NCBI RefSeq assembly: GCF_014639235.1
Contig: NZ_BMFU01000005.1
Coordinates: 264,953 to 328,952, forward strand
Origin: Paenibacillus silvae
GTDB taxonomy: Bacteria > Bacillota > Bacilli > Paenibacillales > Paenibacillaceae
Direction: 5' to 3'
DNA: 64,000 nt
Translations under genes and position numbers: made by a program
Notes under the pieces: generated by a model
Seen by the model: only the letters and a program-made list of their open reading frames with translations
Database searches by the model: none
Told to the model about the DNA's origin: nothing
Part shown: piece after piece, positions 43,245 through 52,758 of the stretch
Numbering within the stretch: the stretch's first letter is position 1
Layout of the letters: each line of letters starts with the position of its first letter

Positions 43245-43907
43245 TCATTTCGGATAAGCCAGCTCCAGCTTGGTGAGATGATCCTTGTGCCCTACAATAA
43301 CCAGCACATCTCCATCTACAATCCGATCCTCGGCATATGGAGAGATGTTCATCGATCCCCCACTCTTGATCGCCATGACGTTACAGCCAAATCGTGCCCG
43401 GATGTTCAGCTCCAGCAGGTTTTTGCCAATCATCTGCTCCGATGCCTTCATTTCCAGAATGCTGTAATCCTCGGATAACTCAATATAATCCAGAATGTTC
43501 GGGGATGTCAGGTGATGCGCTACACGCAGCCCCATATCCCGTTCCGGGTAGATTACCTTGTCCGCACCAATCTTCTGCAGCACCTTGCCATGCAGCTCAT
43601 TCTGAGCTTTTACAATCAGCACCGGTACACCCATGTCCTTCAAAATCAGCGTTGTCAGAATGCTGGCCTGAATATCCTCGCCAATCGCAACAACAACTAC
43701 ATCGAAATTGCGAATGCCCAGCGCACGCAGCGCTTCTTCATCCGTTGAGTCTGCCGATACCGCATGAGTCACCACATTAGACATTTCCTGCGTCCGCTGC
43801 TCGTTCGCATCAATCGCCAGCACGTCAAATCCCATACCGCTCAGTGCATTAGCCACACTGGACCCGAACCGTCCCATGCCAATTACAGCATATTGTTTCT
43901 TTGCCAT
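43245..43907 (-). CDS. KtrA/TrkA-type potassium uptake regulatory protein
   Basis: 220 residues. RCK-N Rossmann domain (AVIGMGRFGSSVANALSGMG, then DANEQR) and RCK-C domain (LELNIRARFGCNVMAI...DVLVIVGHKDHLTKLE). These cytoplasmic subunits gate KtrB-type K+ channels by binding ATP/ADP and, in the RCK-C part, cyclic di-AMP. No KtrB partner is in the window. Upstream of the RNA methyltransferase gene with overlapping ends. Confidence 0.9.
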   Translation of the reverse strand: MAKKQYAVIGMGRFGSSVANALSGMGFDVLAIDANEQRTQEMSNVVTHAVSADSTDEEALRALGIRNFDVVVVAIGEDIQASILTTLILKDMGVPVLIVKAQNELHGKVLQKIGADKVIYPERDMGLRVAHHLTSPNILDYIELSEDYSILEMKASEQMIGKNLLELNIRARFGCNVMAIKSGGSMNISPYAEDRIVDGDVLVIVGHKDHLTKLELAYPK

Positions 43908-44075
43908 CAGGGTCTTTAACCTCCCGCTGCATTACGGCATGACGCACCTCTTCCGGTACGATGCCAACGTAAATAATCCTTCGTAGTATACCACAAAGGC
44001 GGAGAAACTTGAATGCGCTCACCCTCCACAGGGAACAGTAATACAGCAGCCGAATAATACGAGGAGGGAAATGCG

Positions 44076-44309
44076 ATGCCCATTACATTAAGCCTGCGTG
44101 AAGCGATTGTTCATAAGGTTCATGACAAAAGTGATGACCAACTACGAGAGATGATCGAAGGTTCAGTGGACGGACCTGAAGCAGCACTGCCCGGACTTGG
44201 CGCCATTTTCGAAATGATCTGGAAGAACACCGAACCTGCCAAGCAGGAGGAACTGATTCAGATCGCGCAGGAGCATCTGCACACCATTCCCGTTCAGCCG
44301 CTTCGCTAA
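44076..44309 (+). CDS. sspI: Small acid-soluble spore protein SspI
   Basis: 77 residues: LSLREAIVHKVHDKSDDQL, then AALPGLGAIFEMIWKN and a C-terminal helix, matching SspI (PGLGVLFEVIW in B. subtilis). GAGGAGGG ribosome site. Minor SASP unrelated in sequence to the alpha/beta type; its role is unclear. Lies beside the YsgA-like gene, as expected. Confidence 0.88.
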   Translation: MPITLSLREAIVHKVHDKSDDQLREMIEGSVDGPEAALPGLGAIFEMIWKNTEPAKQEELIQIAQEHLHTIPVQPLR

Positions 44310-44419
44310 CCGAAGCACTGGCGGACGAAGGGAAACCATCAAACCGTTTGTTCTGTCTGCGAAAAAAACTCTCCCTGATCGGCAGTTTCATACCTGCCTT
44401 GAAGGTAAGGGTAAAGCAA

Positions 44420-44450
44420 CAATCCCTCCACCAAACCGGCGGAGGGATTG
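44420..44450 (-). terminator. Terminator of prfC
   Basis: Stem CAATCCCTCC / GGAGGGATTG, followed on the minus strand by TTGCTTT. Confidence 0.7.
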
Positions 44451-44506
44451 AATTATTTAAGCCTGTATGCGTTATTCATACGTCGCACAGACAATCTATT
44501 TTCCAA

Positions 44507-46090
44507 TTAAGGCGCAGTTTCGAGGAACTTCGCGGTCGGATTTTTGTCGATAGCCGTTCTCATCGCATATTCGTTCTCGAACAGAACGACGTAGTTTCCT
44601 TTTTTATCCTTAACCAGCGCGGAGTTAATCCGGAATTTGCTCGGGTCCAGATTCTCATCTACAATCCAGCGGGCAAACTGATACGGCATCCGCTGCAGCT
44701 GCACATCTACCCCGTATTCACCCTTCATCCGGTATTCAAATACCTCGAACTGGAGCTGACCCACTACGCCCAGAATGGTCTCATCAAAGCTCACCGTGTT
44801 AAATACCTGGATCGTGCCTTCCTCTGTCAGCTGGTCAATCCCTTTTTGATATTGTTTGTGCTTCAACGCATTTTTAACCGTGACTTTGGCAAAAATCTCT
44901 GGCGAGAACGTTGGCAGCTCGTCAAATACCACTTCACTGCCTTGGCTCAAGGAATCTCCAATTCGGAAAATCCCCGGGTCAAACAGACCGATAATGTCGC
45001 CTGCATACGCCTCTTCGACAATATCCCGATCCTGTGCCAGAAACTGTTGCGGCTGGGACAGCTTGATTTCTTTGCCCACACGATTATGCTTCACGCTCAT
45101 GCCGCGCTCGAACTTGCCGGATACAATGCGCAGGAACGCAATACGGTCGCGGTGTGCCGGGTTCATATTTGCTTGAATTTTGAATACATATCCGCTGAAT
45201 TTCTCATTGGTCGGTTCAATTTCACCTGCTGTACTACTGCGCGGCTCTGGCTTGGGAGCCAGCTCCAGAAAGTTCTCCAGGAACGTCTGCACACCAAAAT
45301 TGTTAATCGCACTGCCGAAGAAAATCGGCGTCAGTTCACCACGCTGTACCTTTTCCATATCAAACGGATCACCTGCGACATCCAGAAGCTCAAGCTCCTG
45401 ACACAGCTGCTCATGCAGGTATTCACCCGCCATCTCACGGATAATCGGATCTTTGTAGCTTTCAACCTTCTGCACTTTAATAGTGGAGTGATCGTCACCC
45501 TGGAACAGCTCCACCTGATTTTTCATCCGGTCGTATACGCCGCACAGATCGCGTCCTGTTCCGATCGGCCAGTTCATTGGCACAGAGCGGATACCCAGTA
45601 CGTTCTCCAGCTCCTCCATCAGATCAAACGGGCTTTGTCCTTCACGATCCAGCTTGTTAATAAACGTAAAGATTGGAATGCCGCGCTTCGCACACACCTG
45701 GAACAATTTAATCGTCTGTGCCTCGACACCCTTTGCCACGTCAATCAGCATGACCGCGCTGTCGGCAGCCGTCAGCGTACGATACGTATCTTCACTGAAG
45801 TCCTGGTGACCTGGTGTATCCAAAATGTTAATCCGATGATCGAGGTAGTCGAACTGCATCACAGAGGATGTGACCGAGATCCCCCGCTGTTTCTCAATTT
45901 CCATCCAGTCACTTGTCGCGTGTTTGCTGGCTTTCCGAGCCTTTACTGTTCCCGCAAGACGAATCGCGCCCCCGAACAACAGCAGCTTTTCCGTTAAAGT
46001 CGTTTTACCCGCATCCGGGTGAGAGATAATGGCAAACGTCCGGCGTTTGTCCACTTCCTGTTGCAGAATGTTGTTTGCAGCTTTGCTCAT
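44507..46090 (-). CDS. prfC: Peptide chain release factor 3
   Basis: 527 residues from ATG 46090 (AAAGGGATAGACGCT upstream; the frame is open ten codons further). GTPase motifs: G1 SHPDAGKTT (~23-31), the switch I segment SDWMEIEKQRGISVTSS, G3 DTPGHQDF, G4 NKLDREG. RF3 class rather than EF-G by the SDWMEIEKQRGIS sequence and by length. Removes RF1/RF2 from the ribosome after termination. Antisense open frames of up to 549 codons inside this gene are composition artefacts. Confidence 0.94.
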   Translation of the reverse strand: MSKAANNILQQEVDKRRTFAIISHPDAGKTTLTEKLLLFGGAIRLAGTVKARKASKHATSDWMEIEKQRGISVTSSVMQFDYLDHRINILDTPGHQDFSEDTYRTLTAADSAVMLIDVAKGVEAQTIKLFQVCAKRGIPIFTFINKLDREGQSPFDLMEELENVLGIRSVPMNWPIGTGRDLCGVYDRMKNQVELFQGDDHSTIKVQKVESYKDPIIREMAGEYLHEQLCQELELLDVAGDPFDMEKVQRGELTPIFFGSAINNFGVQTFLENFLELAPKPEPRSSTAGEIEPTNEKFSGYVFKIQANMNPAHRDRIAFLRIVSGKFERGMSVKHNRVGKEIKLSQPQQFLAQDRDIVEEAYAGDIIGLFDPGIFRIGDSLSQGSEVVFDELPTFSPEIFAKVTVKNALKHKQYQKGIDQLTEEGTIQVFNTVSFDETILGVVGQLQFEVFEYRMKGEYGVDVQLQRMPYQFARWIVDENLDPSKFRINSALVKDKKGNYVVLFENEYAMRTAIDKNPTAKFLETAP

Positions 46091-46404
46091 AGCGTCTATC
46101 CCTTTCGTCCGTTCATTCACGTTAATCCGGCATATGCCGGTCCATTATTGCAAGTAGCCAAACCTTGGTAAACTTATGCCACCCGGCGAAGCCGGTTGTC
46201 TATTCATTCACATGTCGTCCTCATAATTGGAAGTACACGATAAATTCATTTTACACATTTACAATGGAGTTCATCCTTTCAGATTGGGCGCTTCCATTCC
46301 TGTTTCTTCACTCGTTCTCAATTCAACTCTCCTATTGTACCATAATCTGTGCCGAAAATAACCGATTACCTTCCCCAACTTCTACACTTTTCTTCGCAAA
46401 AAAA

Positions 46405-46438
46405 GAACCCTTCTGCCATACTGCTGGCATCCGGGTCC
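46405..46438 (-). terminator. Terminator of the DoxX gene
   Basis: Stem GGACCCGGATGCCA / TGGCAGAAGGGTTC on the minus strand followed by TTTTTTTGCG. Confidence 0.85.
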
Positions 46439-46464
46439 TCTCATTCCTTGCAGATTATTCGATT

Positions 46465-46866
46465 TTAGAAAATCAGTGCATCCAGCGCATATTGCCCGCC
46501 GCCTGTCAGAGCAAGGGCTACGCCCAGTACGAGAATCGCCAGATTGTATTCGAATCCGTTCTGTGTAGACCAGTAGCCGTTAGCACCATGCACTTTCACA
46601 ATAGCGATCACCATAGTCAGTGCAATCAGAATGCCGCCTACCGGTGTGAGCAGACCCAGCGCCAGCAGCAAGCCGCCACCAAATTCCGCAAGTCCTGCGA
46701 GCAGAGCAAGCAGTGCGCCCGGCTTCATGCCGATCGATTCAAACCAGCCGCCAGTCCCTTTAATACCGTAACCTCCGAACCATCCAAACAGCTTTTGTGC
46801 CCCATGGGCCATAAACGACAAACCAATCACCAAACGAATTAACAACAACCCTAGATCCAACATCAT
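46465..46866 (-). CDS. DoxX family membrane protein
   Basis: 133 residues, four membrane spans. Family signature at the start (GLLLIRLVIGLSFMAHGAQKL, residues ~6-26 shown in part) and GGLLLALGLLTPVGG. DoxX proteins such as B. subtilis CatD accompany quinone/thiol-stress or catechol pathways. The promoter upstream carries a dyad like HxlR/YodB operators, which fits that theme. GGAGG precedes two adjacent ATG codons at 46866/46863. Confidence 0.85.
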   Translation of the reverse strand: MMLDLGLLLIRLVIGLSFMAHGAQKLFGWFGGYGIKGTGGWFESIGMKPGALLALLAGLAEFGGGLLLALGLLTPVGGILIALTMVIAIVKVHGANGYWSTQNGFEYNLAILVLGVALALTGGGQYALDALIF

Positions 46867-47073
46867 CTTCTTTTTCCTCCATTCGATAATTACAAAATAG
46901 TATTCTTAGATTAAAGATATTATGCCAAATTTTTTTCATGATTTGGTCGTGCCGCAAACCCCTTCAGCTGGTTTACCTTTTATCTCATGAATGCTCCCCT
47001 GACTCGGAATATTGTATTTTTGTGTGGCCCGAATGCAGCAGGTCATTTGCGTAACTCTTTAACTCATGTGTTG

Positions 47074-47103
47074 AGTATAAGTTACATACTTACTTTTTGT
47101 CAA
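47074..47103 (-). promoter_or_regulatory. Sigma-A promoter with dyad operator upstream of the DoxX gene
   Basis: TTGACA, 18-base spacer, TATACT on the minus strand. The spacer and -10 contain AGTAAGTATGTAACTTATACT (dyad), and ACTCATGTGTTGAGT lies just downstream. The arrangement is like promoters repressed by DUF24/HxlR regulators. Confidence 0.6.
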
Positions 47104-47185
47104 CTACTTAATTTTAATTATTTATTTCCTTATGATGGAGCTGCCTCTCTGCGCCTCTTTCCCCTTTGATCTCAACCGAAAAAAA

Positions 47186-47225
47186 AGCCCGAAAACACCG
47201 CATCTTTCTTGCGATCTTCCGGGCT
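47186..47225 (-). terminator. Terminator of zwf paralog 2
   Basis: Stem AAGCCCGGAAGATCGC / GCGGTGTTTTCGGGCTT (minus strand) followed by TTTTTTCGG. Confidence 0.8.
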
Positions 47226-47340
47226 TGAATAACCATCTCTTTGACACTAACCTGTACTGATTTGATTCCAGTTGCTTTCCCTCAAGCTGCTGAACTCTGT
47301 TTAATCACATATACATCCTTATCTTCACATGCTCATGACC

Positions 47341-48891
47341 TTAACCATTTACATGCCAAATGACACTGTCCTCATCCTGTCCGTTCACCGGCCACCAATG
47401 GAAACCATCCTGCTCCAGCAACTTGCCTGTCGCCTCTGGTCCCCAAGTGCCTGCCGGATACGTGTGCAGCTCGCCCTGATTCCGCCCCCACGCAGCAGCG
47501 ATGCGATCCACGAAAGACCAGGCCGTCGCCACTTCATCCCAGCGGGTGAAATACGTGGAATCGCCTTCTGCTGCATCGTGCAGCAGGCGCTCATAAGCCT
47601 CGGGCGAGTTGATTCCGATCATGCAGCTCTGGCAGAAGTCCATTGCCAGCGGCTGAATCTCGGAATCCGAGCCCGGTTTCTTGGCATTGATTTTGATATA
47701 AATGCCCTCCATCGGATTCACCCGAATGACCAGCAGATTCGGCTCCAGCTTATATTTTTTACCGAGATATACGTTATTCGGCATTGATTTGAACTCAACG
47801 ACAATCTCCGTCGTTTTTACCGGCAGGCGTTTGCCTGTCCGAATATAGAACGGCACACCTGCCCAGCGGAAATTGTCTACAAATACACGCGCAGCAAAGT
47901 ACGTTTCTGTATTGGACTCCGGATCAACCTTGTCCTCCTGGCGATACCCCGGAAGCTGTTTCCCACGGTACTCTCCTTCTGTATACTGAGCTCGCACCAC
48001 ATTGTTTCGTACATCTTCATCTGACGTAAACTCCCGCAGGGAACGAAGCACCTTCACCTTCTCATCGCGGATATCCTCCGGGAACAGACGGCTTGGCGGC
48101 TCCATCGCAATCATCGTCAGCATCTGCAGCATATGGTTCTGTCCCATATCGCGGAGAGCACCAGAATGGTCATAATAACCGCCACGCTCTTCCACACCTA
48201 CCGTCTCACCCAGCGTAATCTGCACGTTAGCAATATGTTTGTTATTCCACAGCGGCTCAAAGAACGCATTGCCGAAGCGAATGACCTCGATGTTCTGCAC
48301 CATTTCCTTGCCCAGGTAATGGTCAATCCGGTAGATTTCCTCTTCCTTGAACACTTCGCGAATCTGCTCGTTCAGCTTCTCCGCTGATGGCAGATCGTAT
48401 CCAAACGGCTTCTCAATCACCAGACGATTCCATCCTCTGCCCTCCAGCATTCCGCCATCTCTCAAGCTGTACGACACACTACCGAACAGCTCAGGAGCCA
48501 GCGCCAGATAGAACAAGCGGTTGCCTGGTGTTTTGAATTTGGCTTCCAGCTGCTCCGTCTGCTCCCGCAGCTCACGAAACCCGTCTACGTTGTTAATATC
48601 GAGTGATTTGTATTCAAAATGCTCGGCAAAAGCATTCCATTCCTCAGGCTCTTCTGCCGGATAACGGCAGAACTCCTGAATGGATTCAAGAAGATCGTCC
48701 CGAAACTGCTCCTGTGACCTCGGACGTCGGGCTACGCCAATGACCGCAAAATCCTCGGCAAGCTTGCCCTCACGGTATAAACTATAGATGGCCGGAAACA
48801 GCTTCCGGCGGGCCAGATCGCCCGTCGCTCCAAAAATGAAAAACACTGCACCTGGTGTCTGCACTTCATTTTGCATCTGTTTATTATCCAT
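47341..48891 (-). CDS. zwf: Glucose-6-phosphate 1-dehydrogenase, paralog 2
   Basis: 516 residues. NADP-binding FGATGDLARRKLFPAIY, canonical active-site signature RIDHYLGKEMVQN, and intact IEKPFGYDL and IRTGKRLPVK. Same reaction as paralog 1 (glucose 6-phosphate to 6-phosphogluconolactone) and about as long as standard bacterial Zwf. Stands alone with its own terminator, so the two copies are probably differently regulated. GGAGCC lies just before ATG 48891. Confidence 0.93.
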   Translation of the reverse strand: MDNKQMQNEVQTPGAVFFIFGATGDLARRKLFPAIYSLYREGKLAEDFAVIGVARRPRSQEQFRDDLLESIQEFCRYPAEEPEEWNAFAEHFEYKSLDINNVDGFRELREQTEQLEAKFKTPGNRLFYLALAPELFGSVSYSLRDGGMLEGRGWNRLVIEKPFGYDLPSAEKLNEQIREVFKEEEIYRIDHYLGKEMVQNIEVIRFGNAFFEPLWNNKHIANVQITLGETVGVEERGGYYDHSGALRDMGQNHMLQMLTMIAMEPPSRLFPEDIRDEKVKVLRSLREFTSDEDVRNNVVRAQYTEGEYRGKQLPGYRQEDKVDPESNTETYFAARVFVDNFRWAGVPFYIRTGKRLPVKTTEIVVEFKSMPNNVYLGKKYKLEPNLLVIRVNPMEGIYIKINAKKPGSDSEIQPLAMDFCQSCMIGINSPEAYERLLHDAAEGDSTYFTRWDEVATAWSFVDRIAAAWGRNQGELHTYPAGTWGPEATGKLLEQDGFHWWPVNGQDEDSVIWHVNG

Positions 48892-49068
48892 AGGCTCCTC
48901 TTTCTTCCGGGAGGACTCTTCTTAGTCTGCTTCCCGAGCTATGTAATAGTGTTCATCTGCTCTGCTTCTGACAGGCATCTGACATCGACCATCCAGTTTC
49001 TTCCTGGATGTGATGCCATTTTAGCATATCACCTCGCCGGATGCACTATACTTCATTACCTTCACTAT

Positions 49069-49932
49069 TCAATATTCAATCGTGATGAGTGGAAAACCTA
49101 CCGTAACTCGAGCAGCCTGCTGCCCACTCACTTGATGCACCGCAAGCTGCATATTTAATCGATGTGTACCGCTTTGAATTTCCAGAGGCAAGTCAGCCGC
49201 CTGATAGGAAATGCTTGCTGTTGCTTCATCCTCATACCGCTCCACAGCCCTCATCTTCATTGTACGGGAAAGCTTGGCTTCCATCACTGCGAGTTGTGCG
49301 GTCGTCTTGTTCATGCCTGTCACGAACACATCCATTGCATTCGTTTTATTTATTTCATCTGTTGCATTAGTTGTGTCCATTGTGTTCTTTGTATCCTTTA
49401 AATGAGCTTCATTCACCATACCCTGCACCGACATATTCCAGCTCGCCTTCATGCCCAGCTTCTCCATCACTTCTGCCATCTGCCCATGCCATGTTAACAA
49501 TGCATCACGGTCCAGCTTCCTTCCTTCAGACAGCTGCACAATAATGTAGTAGCCTTCATCATCCGTATTCACTGCGTTGAGCAGCACCCGGGTGCTTTGC
49601 CCGGATGTTTCAGCTCCGACTGTACCCTCACTGCGATACACCTGATGTCCGTTTTGCCACATCTGTACTGGTGCCGCGAGTCCGAGCTCCAGAGCCAGCT
49701 TCATCGCATGCTCCTGAGCGTTCCCCTTCCCCCCAGCCTGCCACTTGATCACCAAGCGATCCGTACGATCGATCATCGAATCTGCTGTATGCAGCAATTT
49801 CTCCAGAGCCGCTGTTTCGGATAAAGGCTTTGCTGCCGTCATATTTTCCGCATATACCTGTGCATGTGTAACACTGATTAAAATAATAATTGCCACTGCA
49901 ATAATGCCTGTCGTCATCCAACGATTCAACAA
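49069..49932 (-). CDS. YwmB-like secreted TATA-box-binding-fold protein
   Basis: 287 residues with an N-terminal signal/anchor (GIIAVAIIILISVTHAQVYA). The mature part resembles the YwmB family (LSEGRKLDRDALLTWHGQM, TASISYQAADLPLEIQSGTH). A low-complexity insert (DTTNATDEINKTNAMD, around 200) comes from short DNA repeats near 49345-49395. Function unknown; in B. subtilis YwmB is an exported protein near cell-wall/sporulation genes. GGGGG ribosome site upstream. Confidence 0.65.
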   Translation of the reverse strand: MLNRWMTTGIIAVAIIILISVTHAQVYAENMTAAKPLSETAALEKLLHTADSMIDRTDRLVIKWQAGGKGNAQEHAMKLALELGLAAPVQMWQNGHQVYRSEGTVGAETSGQSTRVLLNAVNTDDEGYYIIVQLSEGRKLDRDALLTWHGQMAEVMEKLGMKASWNMSVQGMVNEAHLKDTKNTMDTTNATDEINKTNAMDVFVTGMNKTTAQLAVMEAKLSRTMKMRAVERYEDEATASISYQAADLPLEIQSGTHRLNMQLAVHQVSGQQAARVTVGFPLITIEY

Positions 49933-50076
49933 TTGAATTCCCCCTGTTTCTTTCTTCCCATTCTATGAATCTATCAACCAGCATACCCTCTTTCAGACGG
50001 GATTATACAGCCTGAGCGAGGACTTCCCCTTTGTCCTTCACTCCTAGCATCTTATTTTCCATGGCAAAACAAAAAA

Positions 50077-50108
50077 AGCCCCTCTGCCACGTAAAGGCAG
50101 ACTGAGCT
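50077..50108 (-). terminator. Terminator of the Lia/Psp operon
   Basis: Stem with arms TCTGCC / GGCAGA and AGC../..GCT, followed on the minus strand by TTTTTTTGTTTTG, after the response-regulator gene. Confidence 0.75.
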
Positions 50109-50201
50109 TCCTGTTATAATCAAGCTTCATGATCATCTTGCTTTTGCATATTCCAACATTCCCGATACGGATGAATCTCCTACCATTTCACATACTGCGT
50201 T

Positions 50202-50876
50202 TTACTCGGCTAAACCATTTTTGTACGCATAGATTGCTGCCTGTGTCCGGTCGTCTACTCCAAGCTTGGCAAGCAAATTGGTTACATGAAACTTCACCGT
50301 TTTGATGCCGATAATCAGTTCATCCGCAATATCCTGATTGGACTTGCCTTGAGCGAGCAGGCGCAGAACATCCATCTCCCGATCGGTAAGCTCCTCGTGC
50401 AAAGGCGCAGCCGCTTGTGGCTGTCTAAACCGATTCATCATTTTGGATGCTACCTGTGACTCCAGCACGGACTGACCGCGGGCAGCTGCACGAATGGCGT
50501 CAGCAACTTCATTGGCTCTGGACGTTTTCAGCAAATAACTGAAAGCTCCGGCTTCAATGACCGGATACATCTTTTCATCATCCAGATAACTGGTCAACAC
50601 AATAACCTTGCATTCCGGGTTGATCTTGAGCACCTGACGTGTAGCTTCGATACCATCCATGCCTTCCATGACAAGGTCCATCAGCACTACGTCAGGCTTA
50701 TACTCCTGTGCAAGCCGAATGCCTTCCTCTCCACTTCCTGCTTCACCGATGACCTCGATGCCATCCTCGGTATCAAGCACAGCAGCAAGACCGATACGCA
50801 CCATCTCATGATCATCCACGAGCAATACTCTGATCGACGATTCCGTCTCCGTTTCGACTTCCGGTTCCATTGACAT
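50202..50876 (-). CDS. liaR: LiaR-type response regulator (NarL/FixJ family)
   Basis: 224 residues. Receiver domain with acidic pocket DD at 21-22, phospho-acceptor Asp67 (VVLMDLVM) and Lys in YLLKTSRA; LuxR-type helix-turn-helix at the C-terminus (LTDREMDVLRLLAQGKSNQD onward). Its start overlaps the end of the kinase gene by 65 bases. With the kinase and LiaF it forms the LiaFSR three-component envelope-stress system and should activate the operon's own promoter. Confidence 0.9.
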   Translation of the reverse strand: MSMEPEVETETESSIRVLLVDDHEMVRIGLAAVLDTEDGIEVIGEAGSGEEGIRLAQEYKPDVVLMDLVMEGMDGIEATRQVLKINPECKVIVLTSYLDDEKMYPVIEAGAFSYLLKTSRANEVADAIRAAARGQSVLESQVASKMMNRFRQPQAAAPLHEELTDREMDVLRLLAQGKSNQDIADELIIGIKTVKFHVTNLLAKLGVDDRTQAAIYAYKNGLAE

Positions 50877-51927
50877 CTTCTACCTCGCTTTCATCGTTCA
50901 TCACAGGGATCGTGATCTCAATTCGTGTTCCTTTGCCAGGAGCCGTCACAAACTGGATAGCCCCACCAATCTCTGTCACCCGTTCCCGCATATTTGCCAA
51001 GCCATATGAAGCCTGCTTCTGCTCATCCAGATCAAAGCCCTGCCCGTCATCCCGAATCAACACACGAACCGCATCCATTCTGCGCTGCAGACGAATTTCC
51101 ATTTTTTCAGCCTTCGCATGGCGCAGTGTATTCGACATGGCTTCCTGAATGATTCGGAACAGATGGTTCTCGATTCCTTTAACCAGGTGGATATCTTCGT
51201 CCATCTCCAGCACAATCTCCATCGGCACTTTGGTTTTCAGCTCCATTACGAGATCACGCAGACCCTGTTCCAGATGTTTCCCCTCCAGATAAACCGGACG
51301 CAGATGCAGCAGCAATGCTCTCATCTCGGATTGGGCAACCGAAGCCATCTCTTCAATCAAAGCGACCTGACGCTGTGCCCTTTCAAAATCCTTCTCCATC
51401 TTCCGGCCTACCGCCGTTGCTGTCATCGAAATTGCAAATAACTGCTGTGACACCGCATCATGCAGCTCACGTGCGAGCCGCTGGCGCTCTTCTACAATGG
51501 CTGTAATTCTGGCCTGTTCTGCCAGCTGCGCATTGTTGGTGGACAACCTTTGAAGGGAGGATACCTGATCCTCCCACTTTTTGCCGATCCGGCCAAGCTG
51601 CTCACTTAGCCGCCCCACATCATCCTCACCGAGATCGGGCACGGTACGGGATAGTGATCCCTTTTCCCATTGCAGCAAGGTTTCCGTTAACAATTCAAGC
51701 CTGCGTTTGACCCTGTAGCTCTGATAAAATCCGAAAATGGCACCAATGCCAATCAGCAGCAACAGCAATGCGAGCCCGGATTGAATCAGATGACTCCAGC
51801 CTTTAAACGGAGCCAGATATCCATATGTATACAATACATATAAAACAACAGCAAGCACAATGAAAACAAGGAGGACCCCTTCGCGCATACTTCGGGTAAC
51901 CATGTCAGTATGTTTTCTGTTCTTCAA
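50812..51927 (-). CDS. liaS: LiaS-type sensor histidine kinase
   Basis: 371 residues from TTG 51927 (AAGGAGGAATCCCGA upstream). Two N-terminal membrane spans (about 19-37 and 48-68) with a very short extracytoplasmic loop, a HAMP-like linker, a HisKA_3 domain with phospho-acceptor His156 (LARELHDAVSQQL) and an HATPase domain (NHLFRIIQEAMSNTLRHA, DDGQGFD). The tiny sensor loop marks an intramembrane-sensing kinase, which works with LiaF to detect lipid II-cycle antibiotics. Confidence 0.9.
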   Translation of the reverse strand: MKNRKHTDMVTRSMREGVLLVFIVLAVVLYVLYTYGYLAPFKGWSHLIQSGLALLLLLIGIGAIFGFYQSYRVKRRLELLTETLLQWEKGSLSRTVPDLGEDDVGRLSEQLGRIGKKWEDQVSSLQRLSTNNAQLAEQARITAIVEERQRLARELHDAVSQQLFAISMTATAVGRKMEKDFERAQRQVALIEEMASVAQSEMRALLLHLRPVYLEGKHLEQGLRDLVMELKTKVPMEIVLEMDEDIHLVKGIENHLFRIIQEAMSNTLRHAKAEKMEIRLQRRMDAVRVLIRDDGQGFDLDEQKQASYGLANMRERVTEIGGAIQFVTAPGKGTRIEITIPVMNDESEVEDVNGTGSRNGDGIVDQSIARG

Positions 51928-51962
51928 TCGGGATTCCTCCTTTTCTTCATTTATTCTATTTA

Positions 51963-52610
51963 CTACGGATTACGAATGTTTAAGTCGCCAACAATATAAG
52001 AAATAACGAATTTTACTTTATGTTCACTGGATTCGTACCCAGGGGTTCTCCATACTAATTTGTTCATCATACCGCTGTCCTGCTCGTCAAGCAGATTGAT
52101 TCTGCCAAACAGCACTGACGCTTCAATCTCGACACCATAATCCTCAGGCAGAGTCAATCGTACATTCCCCATAACACCCTGCAGCAGCACAATGGTCTGC
52201 TTCTCCTCCGGAATCGAGAGAGAAAGATCGGCATTAACTTCGCCAATAGCGTGCCACAGACTCATGCTTCGCAGCCTCCAGGAGGATTGATCCCAGTAGT
52301 AACGTGCCATGAAATTCTGTTTTTTCCATACATAATCATGAAAATGAATCTTTTTATTTTTCGAATAAAAATACGCTAATGAGGCAAGTACAATCAAAAA
52401 AACAATCATCAAGTTATCCAGCAGCAGCAGGGCTGCACCTATTCCTAAATAACGATAACCTTTATGGGTATCCCCTTTGCGAATTTGAAGCATACCCACT
52501 GTTAACAGGATCAGTGCAGCAGCGGTCAGCAAATTCATATGCCGATTAAACAGCATCAGCATACCCACTATAATAATAATAATCGCAAGCCACTGGCTTT
52601 TTCTGTTCAT
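51963..52610 (-). CDS. liaF: LiaF-type cell-wall stress regulator protein
   Basis: 215 residues from ATG 52610, set by AGGAGGTGCGGCAGC; the frame is open 37 codons upstream without support. Paired hydrophobic segments in the N-terminal ~90 residues and a C-terminal soluble DUF2154-type domain (GEVNADLSLSIPEEKQTIVL, MGNVRLTLPEDYGVEIEASV). LiaF keeps LiaS inactive in unstressed cells. Lies between the PspA gene and liaS in one operon. Confidence 0.85.
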   Translation of the reverse strand: MNRKSQWLAIIIIIVGMLMLFNRHMNLLTAAALILLTVGMLQIRKGDTHKGYRYLGIGAALLLLDNLMIVFLIVLASLAYFYSKNKKIHFHDYVWKKQNFMARYYWDQSSWRLRSMSLWHAIGEVNADLSLSIPEEKQTIVLLQGVMGNVRLTLPEDYGVEIEASVLFGRINLLDEQDSGMMNKLVWRTPGYESSEHKVKFVISYIVGDLNIRNP

Positions 52611-52758
52611 GCTGCCGCACCTCCTCTGCAAGTCATTTTTCTTGTTTCGTCGGAAAAGCCATAGCAGGCAATCAAGTCCTGTATGGCTTAACTTTTGTTC
52701 TACGATTCGTAAAGTACACACGATCTATAGAATATCATATTGTCCATCATGCGAACAG

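Noticed and set aside
43908..44075. Cyclic di-AMP (ydaO) riboswitch before the KtrA gene
   Set aside because: The leader is short and I cannot find the conserved junction motifs of that riboswitch.
44348..45997. 549-codon open frame opposite prfC
   Set aside because: Fully antisense to a clear RF3 gene with all GTPase motifs; no ribosome site or recognisable domain. It reflects codon bias of the sense strand.
46165..46842. 225-codon plus-strand frame over the DoxX gene
   Set aside because: Runs across an intergenic gap, a terminator and the antisense of DoxX; composition not protein-like.
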